From assembly GCA_017614055.1 (NCBI GenBank), contig JAGACP010000009.1:1-15517 (forward strand): a stretch of DNA of 15,517 bases, written 5' to 3'. The translations under genes and the position numbers were made by a program. The notes under the pieces are model-generated. The model saw nothing but the letters and a program-made list of their open reading frames with translations. It was not told the origin of the DNA and ran no database searches. Below, in pieces: positions 1 to 7,631 of the stretch. Within the stretch, counting starts at the first letter, position 1. Every line of letters starts with the position of its first letter. Source of the stretch: Erysipelotrichaceae bacterium (GTDB lineage: Bacteria; Bacillota_I; Bacilli_A; Erysipelotrichales; Erysipelotrichaceae).

Positions 1-13
1 ATTTGTGACTTTT

Positions 14-1357
14 TTACTTCATTTCAGGGCCTGAACCCTTAAGCCAAAGAAATTCTTCATTTTTATCGTAAGATTCCCATTTCACACCGTTTTCCGTGCC
101 CGGATCGCCATTTCCTGCGAAATCGGACCAGTATCCGATCATCCATCCGCTCAGCCTGTAGTCCTCTTCGGTGTACGGTCTCCAGCATCCATCCAGGGTT
201 CCGAACTGATAACGGTTGTCGCATGAATGCGGTACTCCCGCATCGTCACCGGGTTGTTTCTGGTCGAAGACATAGGCATAGACATGGCCCGGATGTGTCT
301 TTCCATAGACATCGCAGAGTTCCCTGATCTGGTCGTACATGATCAGACCGAACATCGGTGTCTTATCATTGGCACCCTCATCGGCAGTACAGCCGATGAT
401 GATATCCGTTTTTTCAGGTATGAGACCCTTGATGAAACACTCGTCTATGTCTCTGTCCAGGACATATCCGTCCCTGCAGATGTTGAAGCCTTTATGGAAA
501 CCCAGTTTATCGTTGGCGTCTCTCAACGTTTCCCAGGGAAGGGTCTTCAGCTCTTTGATGCTGCTGCAGCCCAGGCTCTCCATGAACTCTTCGCCCAGCT
601 TTTCCGTCTCCTGTATGCTTCGATCGGACATGAAACGTCCCAGACCTCCCGCAGACTGGATGGATACCCGTCTTATCATTCCCCTTGTAAGAGGCGAACA
701 CAGAAGACTCATCGTCGACCTTCCTCCGGATGACTGTCCGAATACGGTGATGTTGTCTTTATCGCCTCCGAAGGCACGGATGTTCTGATAGATCCATCTC
801 AATGCGGCTATCTGATCCAGAAGACCGTAGTTGCCGCTCGTTCCGTATTCGGCTTCCTTTGAAAGTTCCGGATGGGCGAAGAAACCGAATACATTCAGTC
901 TGTAGTTTATGCTCACGAGGATACATCCCTTCCTGCAGAAATCATCCCCGCAGTATTCATAGTCCGAACCGTACCACTGCTGGCATCCTCCACCGTGGAT
1001 GTACATCATGACAGGAAGCCTGTCGTCTTCGCTTTCCGCAGGAGTGTAGATGTTAAGATACAGACAGTCCTCAGACATCCTTGGCGGATAAGGATAGTTC
1101 TCTATCATGACATAAGGATGTCCGCTGTCGTCGTTTATGTCGTCGGTAGCCGAAGCCCAGCGGTCGTACTGAACGCATGCCGGGCCGTAGGTGTCGCATG
1201 TCATCACACCATCCCAGCAGTCAGGTTCTTCCGGTGCTCTGAATCGTCTCTTGCCTACCGGGGCCTTGGCATAAGGTATCCCTCTGAACAAGGCAAAACC
1301 GGCATTCGATCTTGCCGGTCTCATCTTTCCGTATTTCGTCGTCACTATATCCAGCAT
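14..1357 (-). CDS. Compact type-B carboxylesterase (alpha/beta hydrolase, COesterase family)
   Basis: A 447-residue serine esterase expected to hydrolyse carboxylic ester bonds in the cytoplasm; no signal peptide or membrane segment is visible. The family signatures are clear: FRGIPYAKAPVG near the N-terminus (24-35), EDCLYLN (96-102), the oxyanion-hole HGGG (121-124), the nucleophile elbow GQSSG with Ser209, a catalytic acid in TADEG (Glu327) and a probable catalytic His377 in VPHSCDN. The protein is short for this family (usually about 500 or more), with only about 50 residues between acid and histidine, so the cap helices seem trimmed. The ATG lies two bases after the TAG of the upstream ATPase gene, with AGAAGG as ribosome binding site inside that gene, so the two are probably translationally coupled. 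The natural substrate is unknown; context suggests an acylated sugar or glycoside. It is a diverged relative of the carboxylesterase at the right edge of the window. Confidence 0.93.
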   Translation of the reverse strand: MLDIVTTKYGKMRPARSNAGFALFRGIPYAKAPVGKRRFRAPEEPDCWDGVMTCDTYGPACVQYDRWASATDDINDDSGHPYVMIENYPYPPRMSEDCLYLNIYTPAESEDDRLPVMMYIHGGGCQQWYGSDYEYCGDDFCRKGCILVSINYRLNVFGFFAHPELSKEAEYGTSGNYGLLDQIAALRWIYQNIRAFGGDKDNITVFGQSSGGRSTMSLLCSPLTRGMIRRVSIQSAGGLGRFMSDRSIQETEKLGEEFMESLGCSSIKELKTLPWETLRDANDKLGFHKGFNICRDGYVLDRDIDECFIKGLIPEKTDIIIGCTADEGANDKTPMFGLIMYDQIRELCDVYGKTHPGHVYAYVFDQKQPGDDAGVPHSCDNRYQFGTLDGCWRPYTEEDYRLSGWMIGYWSDFAGNGDPGTENGVKWESYDKNEEFLWLKGSGPEMK

Positions 1358-1359
1358 AT

Positions 1360-2514
1360 CTATATCCTTCTTCCTTCCCTGTCGAACAGATGGAAACAGT
1401 CTTCATCCAGACTTACATGTATCGTCTGTCCGTTCATGTAAGGAATCGGCTGATCAGGCTTGTATTTCTCGACTATGACCAGTTCCCTGTCATCGACTGA
1501 CGCATGGACGATCAGATCGGCTTCCACCACTTCCGTATACTTTACGATGGCTCCGATCCCTTCATCGGATATATGCATATTGCTTCCCCTGATGTCGACT
1601 GTTATGGTCTTTTCTTTTCCCAGATTCTTCTTCTGTCTGTTGTCTAAAGAATAACTTGTCCCAAGCAGAGCGAAACGATCCCTATCTACCGGAACATCCT
1701 CGAAGACGTTCATGAAAGGCGAAGCGATGAACTCCGCGCAGAAACGGTTCACAGGATGACGGTAGACATTGACCGTCGTATCGTCCATCTGCTTTATTCC
1801 GTCCTTGAGTATGATGATCCTCTCCGCCAGGGACAGGGCGTCATACTGGTCATGGGTCACATATATGAAAGTCGTATGATACGCTTCATGAAGCTTCTTG
1901 AGCTGATTCCTGAGGTTTCTTCTCATCGGCACGTCGAGATTGGAGAAAGGTTCGTCCAATAAAAGGACGGCAGGCTTCTTCACCAGCGAACGGGCAATAG
2001 CCACACGCTGCTTCTCGCCTCCCGATAGATCCTGGGGAAGCTTGTCCAGCTTCTCAGACAGTCCGAGCATGCCGCAGATCTTCTTCACTTCCTCATCGAG
2101 CTGTTCGCGCGGCATATGCTTTACCTGCAGAGGGAAAGCGACATTTTCATATACGCTCTGGTTGGGATAGAGGGAGTAGTTCTGGAACACCATGGCCACG
2201 TCCCTTTCCTCGGGCTTCACGTCATTGTATTCTTCATCGTCGAAATAGACATTCCCCAATGTCGGTCTTTCAAGACCGGCGATTATCCTTAACAGCGTGC
2301 TCTTGCCTGAACCGGAAGGCCCCAGTACCACGACGAACTCTCCTTCATTGACGGTCATATTGAAATGCTGAAGAGCCACCACACCCTCGTTGGAAGTGTA
2401 AGGCATCTGCTTCTGCTGCTCGAGTATCTGCTTTCTGCGTTTCCTGTCGAAAAGACCGGTCACTTTCTCGAACGGATATATCTTGGTCACATCTTCAAGT
2501 CGTATGCGTACCAT
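1360..2514 (-). CDS. MalK/UgpC-type sugar ABC transporter ATP-binding protein
   Basis: This is the ATPase that would power the CUT1-type importer encoded by the two upstream permease genes, acting as a dimer on the inner face of the membrane. Visible motifs in order are Walker A GPSGSGKST (65-73), Q-loop Gln111, ABC signature LSGGE (163-167), Walker B VLLLDEP (Asp187, Glu188), D-loop SNLD (191-194) and H-loop His221. The C-terminal third (about 240-384) fits the OB-fold/TOBE regulatory region of MalK-like proteins. An unusual basic, glutamine-rich insertion of about 29 residues (roughly 14-45) lies before Walker A, which in MalK proteins usually falls near residue 36. The ATG overlaps the TAA of the YesL-like gene by one base (TAATG) and is preceded by AAGGAAA. 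Lpl/Yes-type importers often borrow a distant shared ATPase, so a dedicated one in the operon is notable. At 384 residues it is of normal MalK length only because of the insertion. Confidence 0.95.
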   Translation of the reverse strand: MVRIRLEDVTKIYPFEKVTGLFDRKRRKQILEQQKQMPYTSNEGVVALQHFNMTVNEGEFVVVLGPSGSGKSTLLRIIAGLERPTLGNVYFDDEEYNDVKPEERDVAMVFQNYSLYPNQSVYENVAFPLQVKHMPREQLDEEVKKICGMLGLSEKLDKLPQDLSGGEKQRVAIARSLVKKPAVLLLDEPFSNLDVPMRRNLRNQLKKLHEAYHTTFIYVTHDQYDALSLAERIIILKDGIKQMDDTTVNVYRHPVNRFCAEFIASPFMNVFEDVPVDRDRFALLGTSYSLDNRQKKNLGKEKTITVDIRGSNMHISDEGIGAIVKYTEVVEADLIVHASVDDRELVIVEKYKPDQPIPYMNGQTIHVSLDEDCFHLFDREGRRI

Positions 2515-3230
2515 TACTTTTCCTTCTTTCCTTTGCCGGAAAACTTCTCTTCAAGGTCCATCACCGAATCTTCAGACTCTTCGACAGTCTCTTCCTTCTG
2601 TTCATCTTCCTCATCCGTTTCAAGACCATTGTCTTTCGCGAAACTGACCATGTCCCTGTCAAGAGGAGCTCTGACGAGATCGCTGTACAAGGCAGGTACG
2701 ATTAAAAGAGCCAGCGGAATGGTTTCCACCGAGTAGACCATCAGACCCAGCAGCAGTACCAACAGGATGGAACGCAGGGGCTTCCTGATGGCAAAATATA
2801 TGGCCATCCTGATGATTGAAGATATCGGGGCATCGAATCTCGACAGTACAGGCGGTACATGTATCAGCGTTATCGCGAATACGAAAGCGATCAGTATACC
2901 CAGTATCATGTACAGCATGCCCCAGATGCTCAGTTTCCAGATCTGATAGCCGGTCCAGAGTCCTTCGGCGATGAAGGCGATGCAGACGATGACGATCAGA
3001 CTCAGTTTGATGCCCGGTATCAAATTCTGTCTGAATGAATCGAAGAAGTCCCTGAATACACCTTTTCCTCTTCCCGGACCGAAAATGATCTTGCTGGTGG
3101 TATGGAAAAGAGCCGCCGAAGAGGCGATGACAGTCACTATCGGGAGCGAGAAAAGCACCCAGAAAAAGCTGACTATCAGCATGTTGGCGAGCGTTTCCAG
3201 TATCTTTATGAAAGGGTTGTTGTAGTACAT
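2514..3230 (-). CDS. YesL-family (DUF624) integral membrane protein
   Basis: A 238-residue polytopic membrane protein resembling Bacillus YesL (DUF624). The family pattern is seen at the N-terminus: the NPF motif (5-7), a hydrophobic span at about 17-41 ending in a TVIASSAALFHTT-like stretch, then the basic and aromatic segment GKGVFRDFFDSFRQN (55-69). Further hydrophobic spans fall near 73-92, 100-128 and 152-182. YesL proteins are common beside sugar ABC transporters with YesMN regulators, but their biochemical role is not established; they may help assemble or regulate the transporter. The C-terminal 40 residues are an unusual soluble tail, very rich in Glu and Asp and ending in GKGKKEK. 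The start follows the TAG of the deacetylase gene by two bases and has only a weak ribosome binding site, suggesting translational coupling. The stop overlaps the ATPase start. Confidence 0.85.
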   Translation of the reverse strand: MYYNNPFIKILETLANMLIVSFFWVLFSLPIVTVIASSAALFHTTSKIIFGPGRGKGVFRDFFDSFRQNLIPGIKLSLIVIVCIAFIAEGLWTGYQIWKLSIWGMLYMILGILIAFVFAITLIHVPPVLSRFDAPISSIIRMAIYFAIRKPLRSILLVLLLGLMVYSVETIPLALLIVPALYSDLVRAPLDRDMVSFAKDNGLETDEEDEQKEETVEESEDSVMDLEEKFSGKGKKEK

Positions 3231-3232
3231 GT

Positions 3233-4093
3233 CTATAAGCGCGTTTCTTTAAGTTCAGTGATCTCTCCAGCCTTGAGACATTCGCTGGTTTCGAAGGATG
3301 TCATCAGATAAATATCGGTGCAGGTAGGATTGTATACCAGAGATCCGTCCGTGCTGTATTCCAGCATCTTGCAGGCTTCGATATAAGCCAGGATCTCGGA
3401 ATTGGTCGCATACCAGATGTCGCCGTGTCCGTCCATGTATGCCAGGAACTTTTCCATCCTGTCCCAGTTCTCGTCATGATCGAACTCGTAGGCATGGCCC
3501 CACACATAGAACATCTGTGCCTTGAAGGCAGGCTTCTCCACGAATTCCTTGGCCAGCTCCATGAGTCTTTCATCGTTGTGATGGCAGGTAGGATCGAGTT
3601 CTAAAGGATCTTTCGGCAGTTCGAAGGAATACGAGGAACGTATGGTCCTTGCGCCTTTGTATCCTGCCTGTTTCAGCAGTTGCTTCAGTTCACCGCTGAA
3701 AAGACCGAACGGATAGGCAAACATGCTCAGCGGTTTTCTGACCAGCGCTTCCAGACCTGCCTTGTCTTCCGTTATCTCGTAGGTGGCATGAGGCGCAGCG
3801 AGCGAAGACAGATCGGAATGATACAGTCCATGCCCTCCCACTTCCTGTCCTTCATAGAGGACAGGCACTTCCTCTTTTGAGATCTTGGAGATGTCAAGAG
3901 ATTTTCCATTGGGAGGACTTATCACTTCCTCATGTCCGAGAACGCCGCAGTTCAGGTTGAAAGTACCCTTGATATGATGATCGTTCATCAGCTTCACCAG
4001 TCTTCTGTCCTGCACGACGCCGTCGTCGTAGCTCAAGGTGAAAGCCTTGCGTCTATATCCCGGAAACAAAAGCGAATCGAATCTTTTTCCCAT
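3233..4093 (-). CDS. Polysaccharide deacetylase family protein (NodB domain, carbohydrate esterase 4-like)
   Basis: A 286-residue NodB-fold hydrolase expected to remove N- or O-acetyl groups from a carbohydrate with a divalent metal. Motif 1 appears as LSYDDG (catalytic Asp23, metal-ligand Asp24), motif 2 as GGHGLYHSD with the metal-ligand pair His88 and His92, and motif 3 as FAYPFG (125-130). A later WGHAYEFD segment (198-205) suits the subgroup with a conserved C-terminal histidine. No signal peptide or membrane anchor is present, whereas many family members are exported, so a cytoplasmic role on imported sugars is inferred. The start is well fixed by AAAGGAGGA eight or so bases before the ATG. 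The gene lies just after a terminator-like hairpin and is the first of four tightly packed genes (deacetylase, YesL, ATPase, carboxylesterase). The acetylated substrate cannot be named from sequence. Confidence 0.88.
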   Translation of the reverse strand: MGKRFDSLLFPGYRRKAFTLSYDDGVVQDRRLVKLMNDHHIKGTFNLNCGVLGHEEVISPPNGKSLDISKISKEEVPVLYEGQEVGGHGLYHSDLSSLAAPHATYEITEDKAGLEALVRKPLSMFAYPFGLFSGELKQLLKQAGYKGARTIRSSYSFELPKDPLELDPTCHHNDERLMELAKEFVEKPAFKAQMFYVWGHAYEFDHDENWDRMEKFLAYMDGHGDIWYATNSEILAYIEACKMLEYSTDGSLVYNPTCTDIYLMTSFETSECLKAGEITELKETRL

Positions 4094-4110
4094 GTCTGTC
4101 CTCCTTTATG

Positions 4111-4132
4111 AAAAGCCCACTTCAGTGGGCTT
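4111..4132 (-). terminator. Terminator-like hairpin between serine hydrolase and deacetylase genes
   Basis: Read on the minus strand, an 8-bp perfect stem AAGCCCAC/GTGGGCTT with a TGAA tetraloop (stem arms 4125-4132 and 4113-4120) is followed by a short T-run (TTTT). It starts three bases after the serine hydrolase TGA and ends just before the ribosome binding site of the deacetylase. The T-tract is short, so partial termination that lowers expression of the four downstream genes is more likely than full termination; an RNA-stabilising 3' end is an alternative. Confidence 0.6.
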
Positions 4133-4135
4133 GGA

Positions 4136-5638
4136 TCATTTCTTTTCTCTGGCTGTTATCTCTTCCTGCTTAGGGAATTTCCATGCCGAGTTGTTGTCGG
4201 TTTCGATCTTTATCCCGTCCCCTTCGAATGTCAGCGTATAGACATCCGTCAGACAGGTCTCCACCCAGCGTCCGTGCATCACAAGGACGTTATCCTCTTT
4301 CCAGTAGGCATCGCCCAGATAAAGCTGCGTCATATCTTCCCTGTTTCCAAGCAGATTGGAGAAGCGGCTTCCGCTGGTGGCGAATCTTATCTTCTCGTTC
4401 CTGCCTTTTTCGGTGGTGATGTCCCAGACGAATCCGTAATCGTCGAAATCGAAACGGAAAGTCTTGATGCTGTCGGGACGCGTACCGATCATGAAGTTTC
4501 CGCCAAATGGCGTGAAAACACCGCTGGTGAGTTCATAGGTCTTGCCGCTAATCTCTTTCACAAGCGGAGAGAACGGCTGGCATTCAGGATTGCCCACATT
4601 GAGTCTGCTCAGCTTGCGGCAGAGTCTGTCGTAGGCTTCATCATCCTGAGCAAGAACCTCATCGCCCTTGATCTTTTCGATGAAGTCCCAGGTTATGTCG
4701 AGAGTGCTCTGGGCCCAGTGCGCTCCTACGGCCGTTTCCGTGATGGCGATCTCCATATCCTGGTCAGGAAGCACTATCGTGAACTGGCCCATGGCGCCGT
4801 CGGCGCGGTAGGCGCGGTGAGGCTTGCACATCCAGATCTGGAAACCGTAGCCCAGGAAATTGTCTGAAGCTTCCGGATTGTTTATGGATTCGGTAGCGGA
4901 ATCGTTCTGGTTGGTCGTGGCCAGCTGGACGTAGTCTTCGGCCAGTATCCTTTCGCCTTCCCATACGCCGCCGTCGGCATACAGCTTCATCAGGCGGAAG
5001 TTGTCTTCGGTCGTCGCGAACATGCCGCCGCCTCCGACTTCCATGCCGTCAGCCATGCACATGCAGCGCAGGTTGTCGTAGTTGATGCCGATCTTGTCGA
5101 ACAGACGCGGCTTGAGATAGTCGAACAGACCCAGTCCGGTCTTCTTGCGCACTATCGCTCCCAGCATCGTCGAACCGGTTGAATTGTACATGTATGTAGT
5201 GCCTGGCTTGTGATTCACCGGCGTATGCATGAATTCCCTGATCCAGTCTTTCGAATTGAAAGGCATCGTATCCATGCCGCAGCCCATGCACAGGACATCT
5301 CTGATGGTCAGAAGCTTGAGGTTCTCGCTTGGATCTTCCGGCGATTCATCCGGGAAGATGTCTATCAGTCTTTCATCAAGCTTCAGTATCCCTTCGGTGT
5401 AGGCTATGCCCACGACAGTCGCCGCATAGGTCTTGGTGTGCGACTGCAGACCGTGACGGAGGTTCGGGGCAAAAGGAGCCCACCAGCCCTCGGTGATCAT
5501 CTTGTTGTGACGCATGATCATCAGACCGTGCATCTCCGTCTGGCTCTTTTCCAGATTGTCTATGTATTCAAGTATCAGATCGCTGCTGACGCCGACCTCC
5601 TCGGGTCTGGCGGTATCGAATGGTTTTCTTTTATCCAT
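4136..5638 (-). CDS. Beta-lactamase-fold serine hydrolase (class C / esterase-type)
   Basis: A 500-residue member of the large beta-lactamase/penicillin-binding-like serine hydrolase family (PF00144 type), which includes esterases, D-amino-acid peptidases and class C beta-lactamases. The nucleophile motif SxxK is seen as SHTK (Ser66, Lys69). The second motif reads YMYNSTG (149-155), giving Tyr151-Asn-Ser where classic enzymes have Tyr-x-Asn. A glycine-rich RADGAMGQ segment (278-285) takes the place of the KTG/HxG motif. The last 150 residues form a separate C-terminal domain with beta-rich character, probably a lipocalin-like extension (inference). No signal peptide is visible, so periplasm-like export for antibiotic resistance is unlikely and an intracellular esterase role fits better. 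It lies 10 bases downstream of the second permease gene, whose TAA overlaps the AAGGAGAG ribosome binding site, so it belongs to the transporter operon. Confidence 0.88.
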   Translation of the reverse strand: MDKRKPFDTARPEEVGVSSDLILEYIDNLEKSQTEMHGLMIMRHNKMITEGWWAPFAPNLRHGLQSHTKTYAATVVGIAYTEGILKLDERLIDIFPDESPEDPSENLKLLTIRDVLCMGCGMDTMPFNSKDWIREFMHTPVNHKPGTTYMYNSTGSTMLGAIVRKKTGLGLFDYLKPRLFDKIGINYDNLRCMCMADGMEVGGGGMFATTEDNFRLMKLYADGGVWEGERILAEDYVQLATTNQNDSATESINNPEASDNFLGYGFQIWMCKPHRAYRADGAMGQFTIVLPDQDMEIAITETAVGAHWAQSTLDITWDFIEKIKGDEVLAQDDEAYDRLCRKLSRLNVGNPECQPFSPLVKEISGKTYELTSGVFTPFGGNFMIGTRPDSIKTFRFDFDDYGFVWDITTEKGRNEKIRFATSGSRFSNLLGNREDMTQLYLGDAYWKEDNVLVMHGRWVETCLTDVYTLTFEGDGIKIETDNNSAWKFPKQEEITAREKK

Positions 5639-5648
5639 GGATCTCTCC

Positions 5649-6563
5649 TTAACCCTTGACGCCGCCGACGACCATGCCCTTGATCAGTTCCTTCTGGATG
5701 AAAGGATATACCGCCAGGATAGGGATCAGGGCGATGATGGCGACAGCCATTCTCGCCGACTCCGTAGGCAGCGACCTTGAAGCAAGCAGGACCGCCTCGT
5801 TGGAAAGGTCGGTGGTCTTGAGGAACTGGATGGAATCCATCAGCTTCTTCAGATAGACCTGTATCGTATACAGCTTCGGGTTGTTTATGTAGTAGATGCC
5901 GGCCGTCCAGTTGTTCCAGTAACCCAGAGCGGAGAACAGACCGATGGTGATCATGATAGGCTTTGACAGCGGAACCATGATCTTGGAATATATGGTCCAG
6001 TCATGAGCGCCGTCCAGACGGGCAGCCTCGATGATGGAATAAGGGATGTTCGCATTGAAGTAGTTCCTTACAAGCAGGACGTTCATGCCTCCCATCAGCG
6101 AACCCGGCAGCAGATAAGCCAGGATGGAATCCTTGATGTGGAAGAGTCTGGTCCATACCATGTATGAAGCGACCATGCCGCCGTTGAACAGCATCGTGAA
6201 GAACAGGATGAACGCAACGACGTTCCTCGGCTTGAAGTCCTTCCTTGAAAGAGGATATGCGAACATCGAAGTCATGATCAGCGAAATGATCGTTCCGACG
6301 ACGGTGATGAGTATGGTGAGACCGTATGCCCTCAGGATCGTGGCTCTCTTGGCCCACATGAAGAAATACGCATCGAGTGACCACTGTTCAGGAATGAAAC
6401 GGTAGCCGCGTACCAGCGAAGCTTCCGAAGACAGAGAGACCGTCAGCATCAGGATCAGCGGAACGACGCAGAAGAGCATCATCAGGATCATGATGACGAG
6501 GGCCGTGTAATGGAAACCGGTCTCGCCTTTCATAAGTTTGATCTTATTCTTATTCTTAGCCAT
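5649..6563 (-). CDS. Carbohydrate ABC transporter permease, LplC/YtcP type (CUT1)
   Basis: One of two membrane subunits of a CUT1 importer, 304 residues. Several hydrophobic spans are visible (about 20-43, 79-103, 115-133, 144-165, 203-220, 272-292), fitting the usual six helices. The cytoplasmic EAA loop that docks on the ATPase is clear as EAARLDGAHDW (179-189) followed by KIMVPLSKP. The early segment with SSEASLVRGYRFIPEQWSLDAY-like order (split at about 45-66) is typical of LplC proteins, which carry complex or oligomeric sugars. It ends in a GVKG tail. The start follows the other permease gene by 12 bases and has the strong site TAGGAGG, whose first bases are the TAG stop of that gene. 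Substrate cannot be read from the permease alone. Confidence 0.95.
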   Translation of the reverse strand: MAKNKNKIKLMKGETGFHYTALVIMILMMLFCVVPLILMLTVSLSSEASLVRGYRFIPEQWSLDAYFFMWAKRATILRAYGLTILITVVGTIISLIMTSMFAYPLSRKDFKPRNVVAFILFFTMLFNGGMVASYMVWTRLFHIKDSILAYLLPGSLMGGMNVLLVRNYFNANIPYSIIEAARLDGAHDWTIYSKIMVPLSKPIMITIGLFSALGYWNNWTAGIYYINNPKLYTIQVYLKKLMDSIQFLKTTDLSNEAVLLASRSLPTESARMAVAIIALIPILAVYPFIQKELIKGMVVGGVKG

Positions 6564-6575
6564 GACGATAACCTC

Positions 6576-7541
6576 CTAGAACAGCGAGTTCTCCGGGTTG
6601 ATCTTGCGAACCAGCAGGTTGGAGATCATTACCAGGATGAATCCGATGACAGCCTGGAAAACGCTGGCTGCCGAAGACTGTCCGACGTTGTTGTTTATGA
6701 TGAGGGCACGGTAGACGAACGTATCGATTGTCTGCGTCGTCTCATAGAGCATGCCGTTGCCCAGCGGTACCTGATAGAAGAGTCCGAAATCCGAGTTGAA
6801 AATACGTCCGATCGACAGCAGAAGCATCATGATGATCATCGGCTTGAGCAGAGGCAGCGTGATGTAGCGGATCTGCTCCAGCTTGTTCGCGCCGTCTATC
6901 CTTGCGGATTCATAAAGGCTCTTGTCGATGCCTCCGATGCTGGCCATGTAGATGACGGAGCTTTGTCCGGCACTCTGCCAGATATGGACGATCGTCAGGA
7001 TGAACGGCCAGTATCTCGCCGTTGTATACCACTGGACAGGATTGTCCTTGAAGAATACGGTGTTGAGATAGCCGTAGCTCTGCGAAAGGAACGCATACAC
7101 CAGGAACGAAAGGATGACGGCAGAGACCATCGAAGGGAAGCAGATGATCGGCTGGATCACCTTGGCGATCTTCCTCTGGGCGATCTCGTTCATGCACAGG
7201 GCGATGAACACGGCTATCGCCAGGTCCATGACGATCCAAACCGCGTTGTATGCGATGGTGTTCCTGATCATCGTGAAAGCGTCCTTGGTCTTGAACAGAT
7301 ACTCAAAGTTGTCCAGTCCCACCCAAGGGCTCTTGAAGATTCCCATGGCATAGTTTATCCTCTTGAACGCCAAAAGGATACCGAACATCGGCAGGTAGTT
7401 GTTGCAGATGAGATAGATGATTCCCGGAAGCATCATCAGATACAGCGGAAGGTCGTTTTTCAGCTGCTCTTTACGCTGGAGTTTTTTCTGTTGCTTCAGA
7501 ATATCGTCGAACTCCGAGCTTTTTGCCTTGTTTTCAGACAT
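6576..7541 (-). CDS. Carbohydrate ABC transporter permease, LplB/YteP type (CUT1)
   Basis: Partner permease of the importer, 321 residues. A charged N-terminal stretch of about 30 residues (Lys/Gln/Glu-rich) precedes the first span at about 31-52; further spans lie near 96-118, 126-151, 177-200, 224-242 and 288-310. The EAA docking loop is seen as ESARIDGANKLEQ (211-223) followed by ITLPLLKP. The segment GLDNFEYLF (75-83) is typical of LplB-like permeases. The ATG is preceded by AAGGAGGAG at good spacing. An 86-base gap to the upstream membrane-protein gene contains a plausible promoter, so permease expression may be partly independent of the regulatory genes. Confidence 0.95.
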   Translation of the reverse strand: MSENKAKSSEFDDILKQQKKLQRKEQLKNDLPLYLMMLPGIIYLICNNYLPMFGILLAFKRINYAMGIFKSPWVGLDNFEYLFKTKDAFTMIRNTIAYNAVWIVMDLAIAVFIALCMNEIAQRKIAKVIQPIICFPSMVSAVILSFLVYAFLSQSYGYLNTVFFKDNPVQWYTTARYWPFILTIVHIWQSAGQSSVIYMASIGGIDKSLYESARIDGANKLEQIRYITLPLLKPMIIMMLLLSIGRIFNSDFGLFYQVPLGNGMLYETTQTIDTFVYRALIINNNVGQSSAASVFQAVIGFILVMISNLLVRKINPENSLF

Positions 7542-7603
7542 AACTCCTCCTTATCAGTAGAACTATCTATAGTCTCATAGTAACTGAACAGGAAGACTCG
7601 TTC

Positions 7604-7631
7604 ATTAAAAAATGTACACTGGATTTATCAA
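7604..7631 (-). promoter_or_regulatory. Candidate internal promoter upstream of the permease genes
   Basis: On the minus strand TTGATA (7626-7631, five of six to the -35 consensus) and TTTAAT (7604-7609, five of six to the -10 consensus) are separated by 16 bases. The -35 box overlaps the TGA stop of the preceding membrane-protein gene. The leader to the permease start would be about 55 bases and contains the short repeat ACTAT/ATAGT. This is a sequence match only. Confidence 0.45.

Noticed and set aside
4136..5638. Reading the serine hydrolase as a true class C beta-lactamase or resistance gene
   Set aside because: It has no signal peptide, lacks a KTG motif, has Tyr-Asn-Ser in place of Tyr-x-Asn, is longer than class C enzymes and lies in a sugar transport operon.
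6510..7580. Long open frame of 356 codons on the plus strand opposite the first permease gene
   Set aside because: It lies wholly antisense to a clear permease with EAA loop and membrane spans; its product is low-complexity, rich in Asp, His and Arg, as expected from the reverse complement of a biased coding frame.
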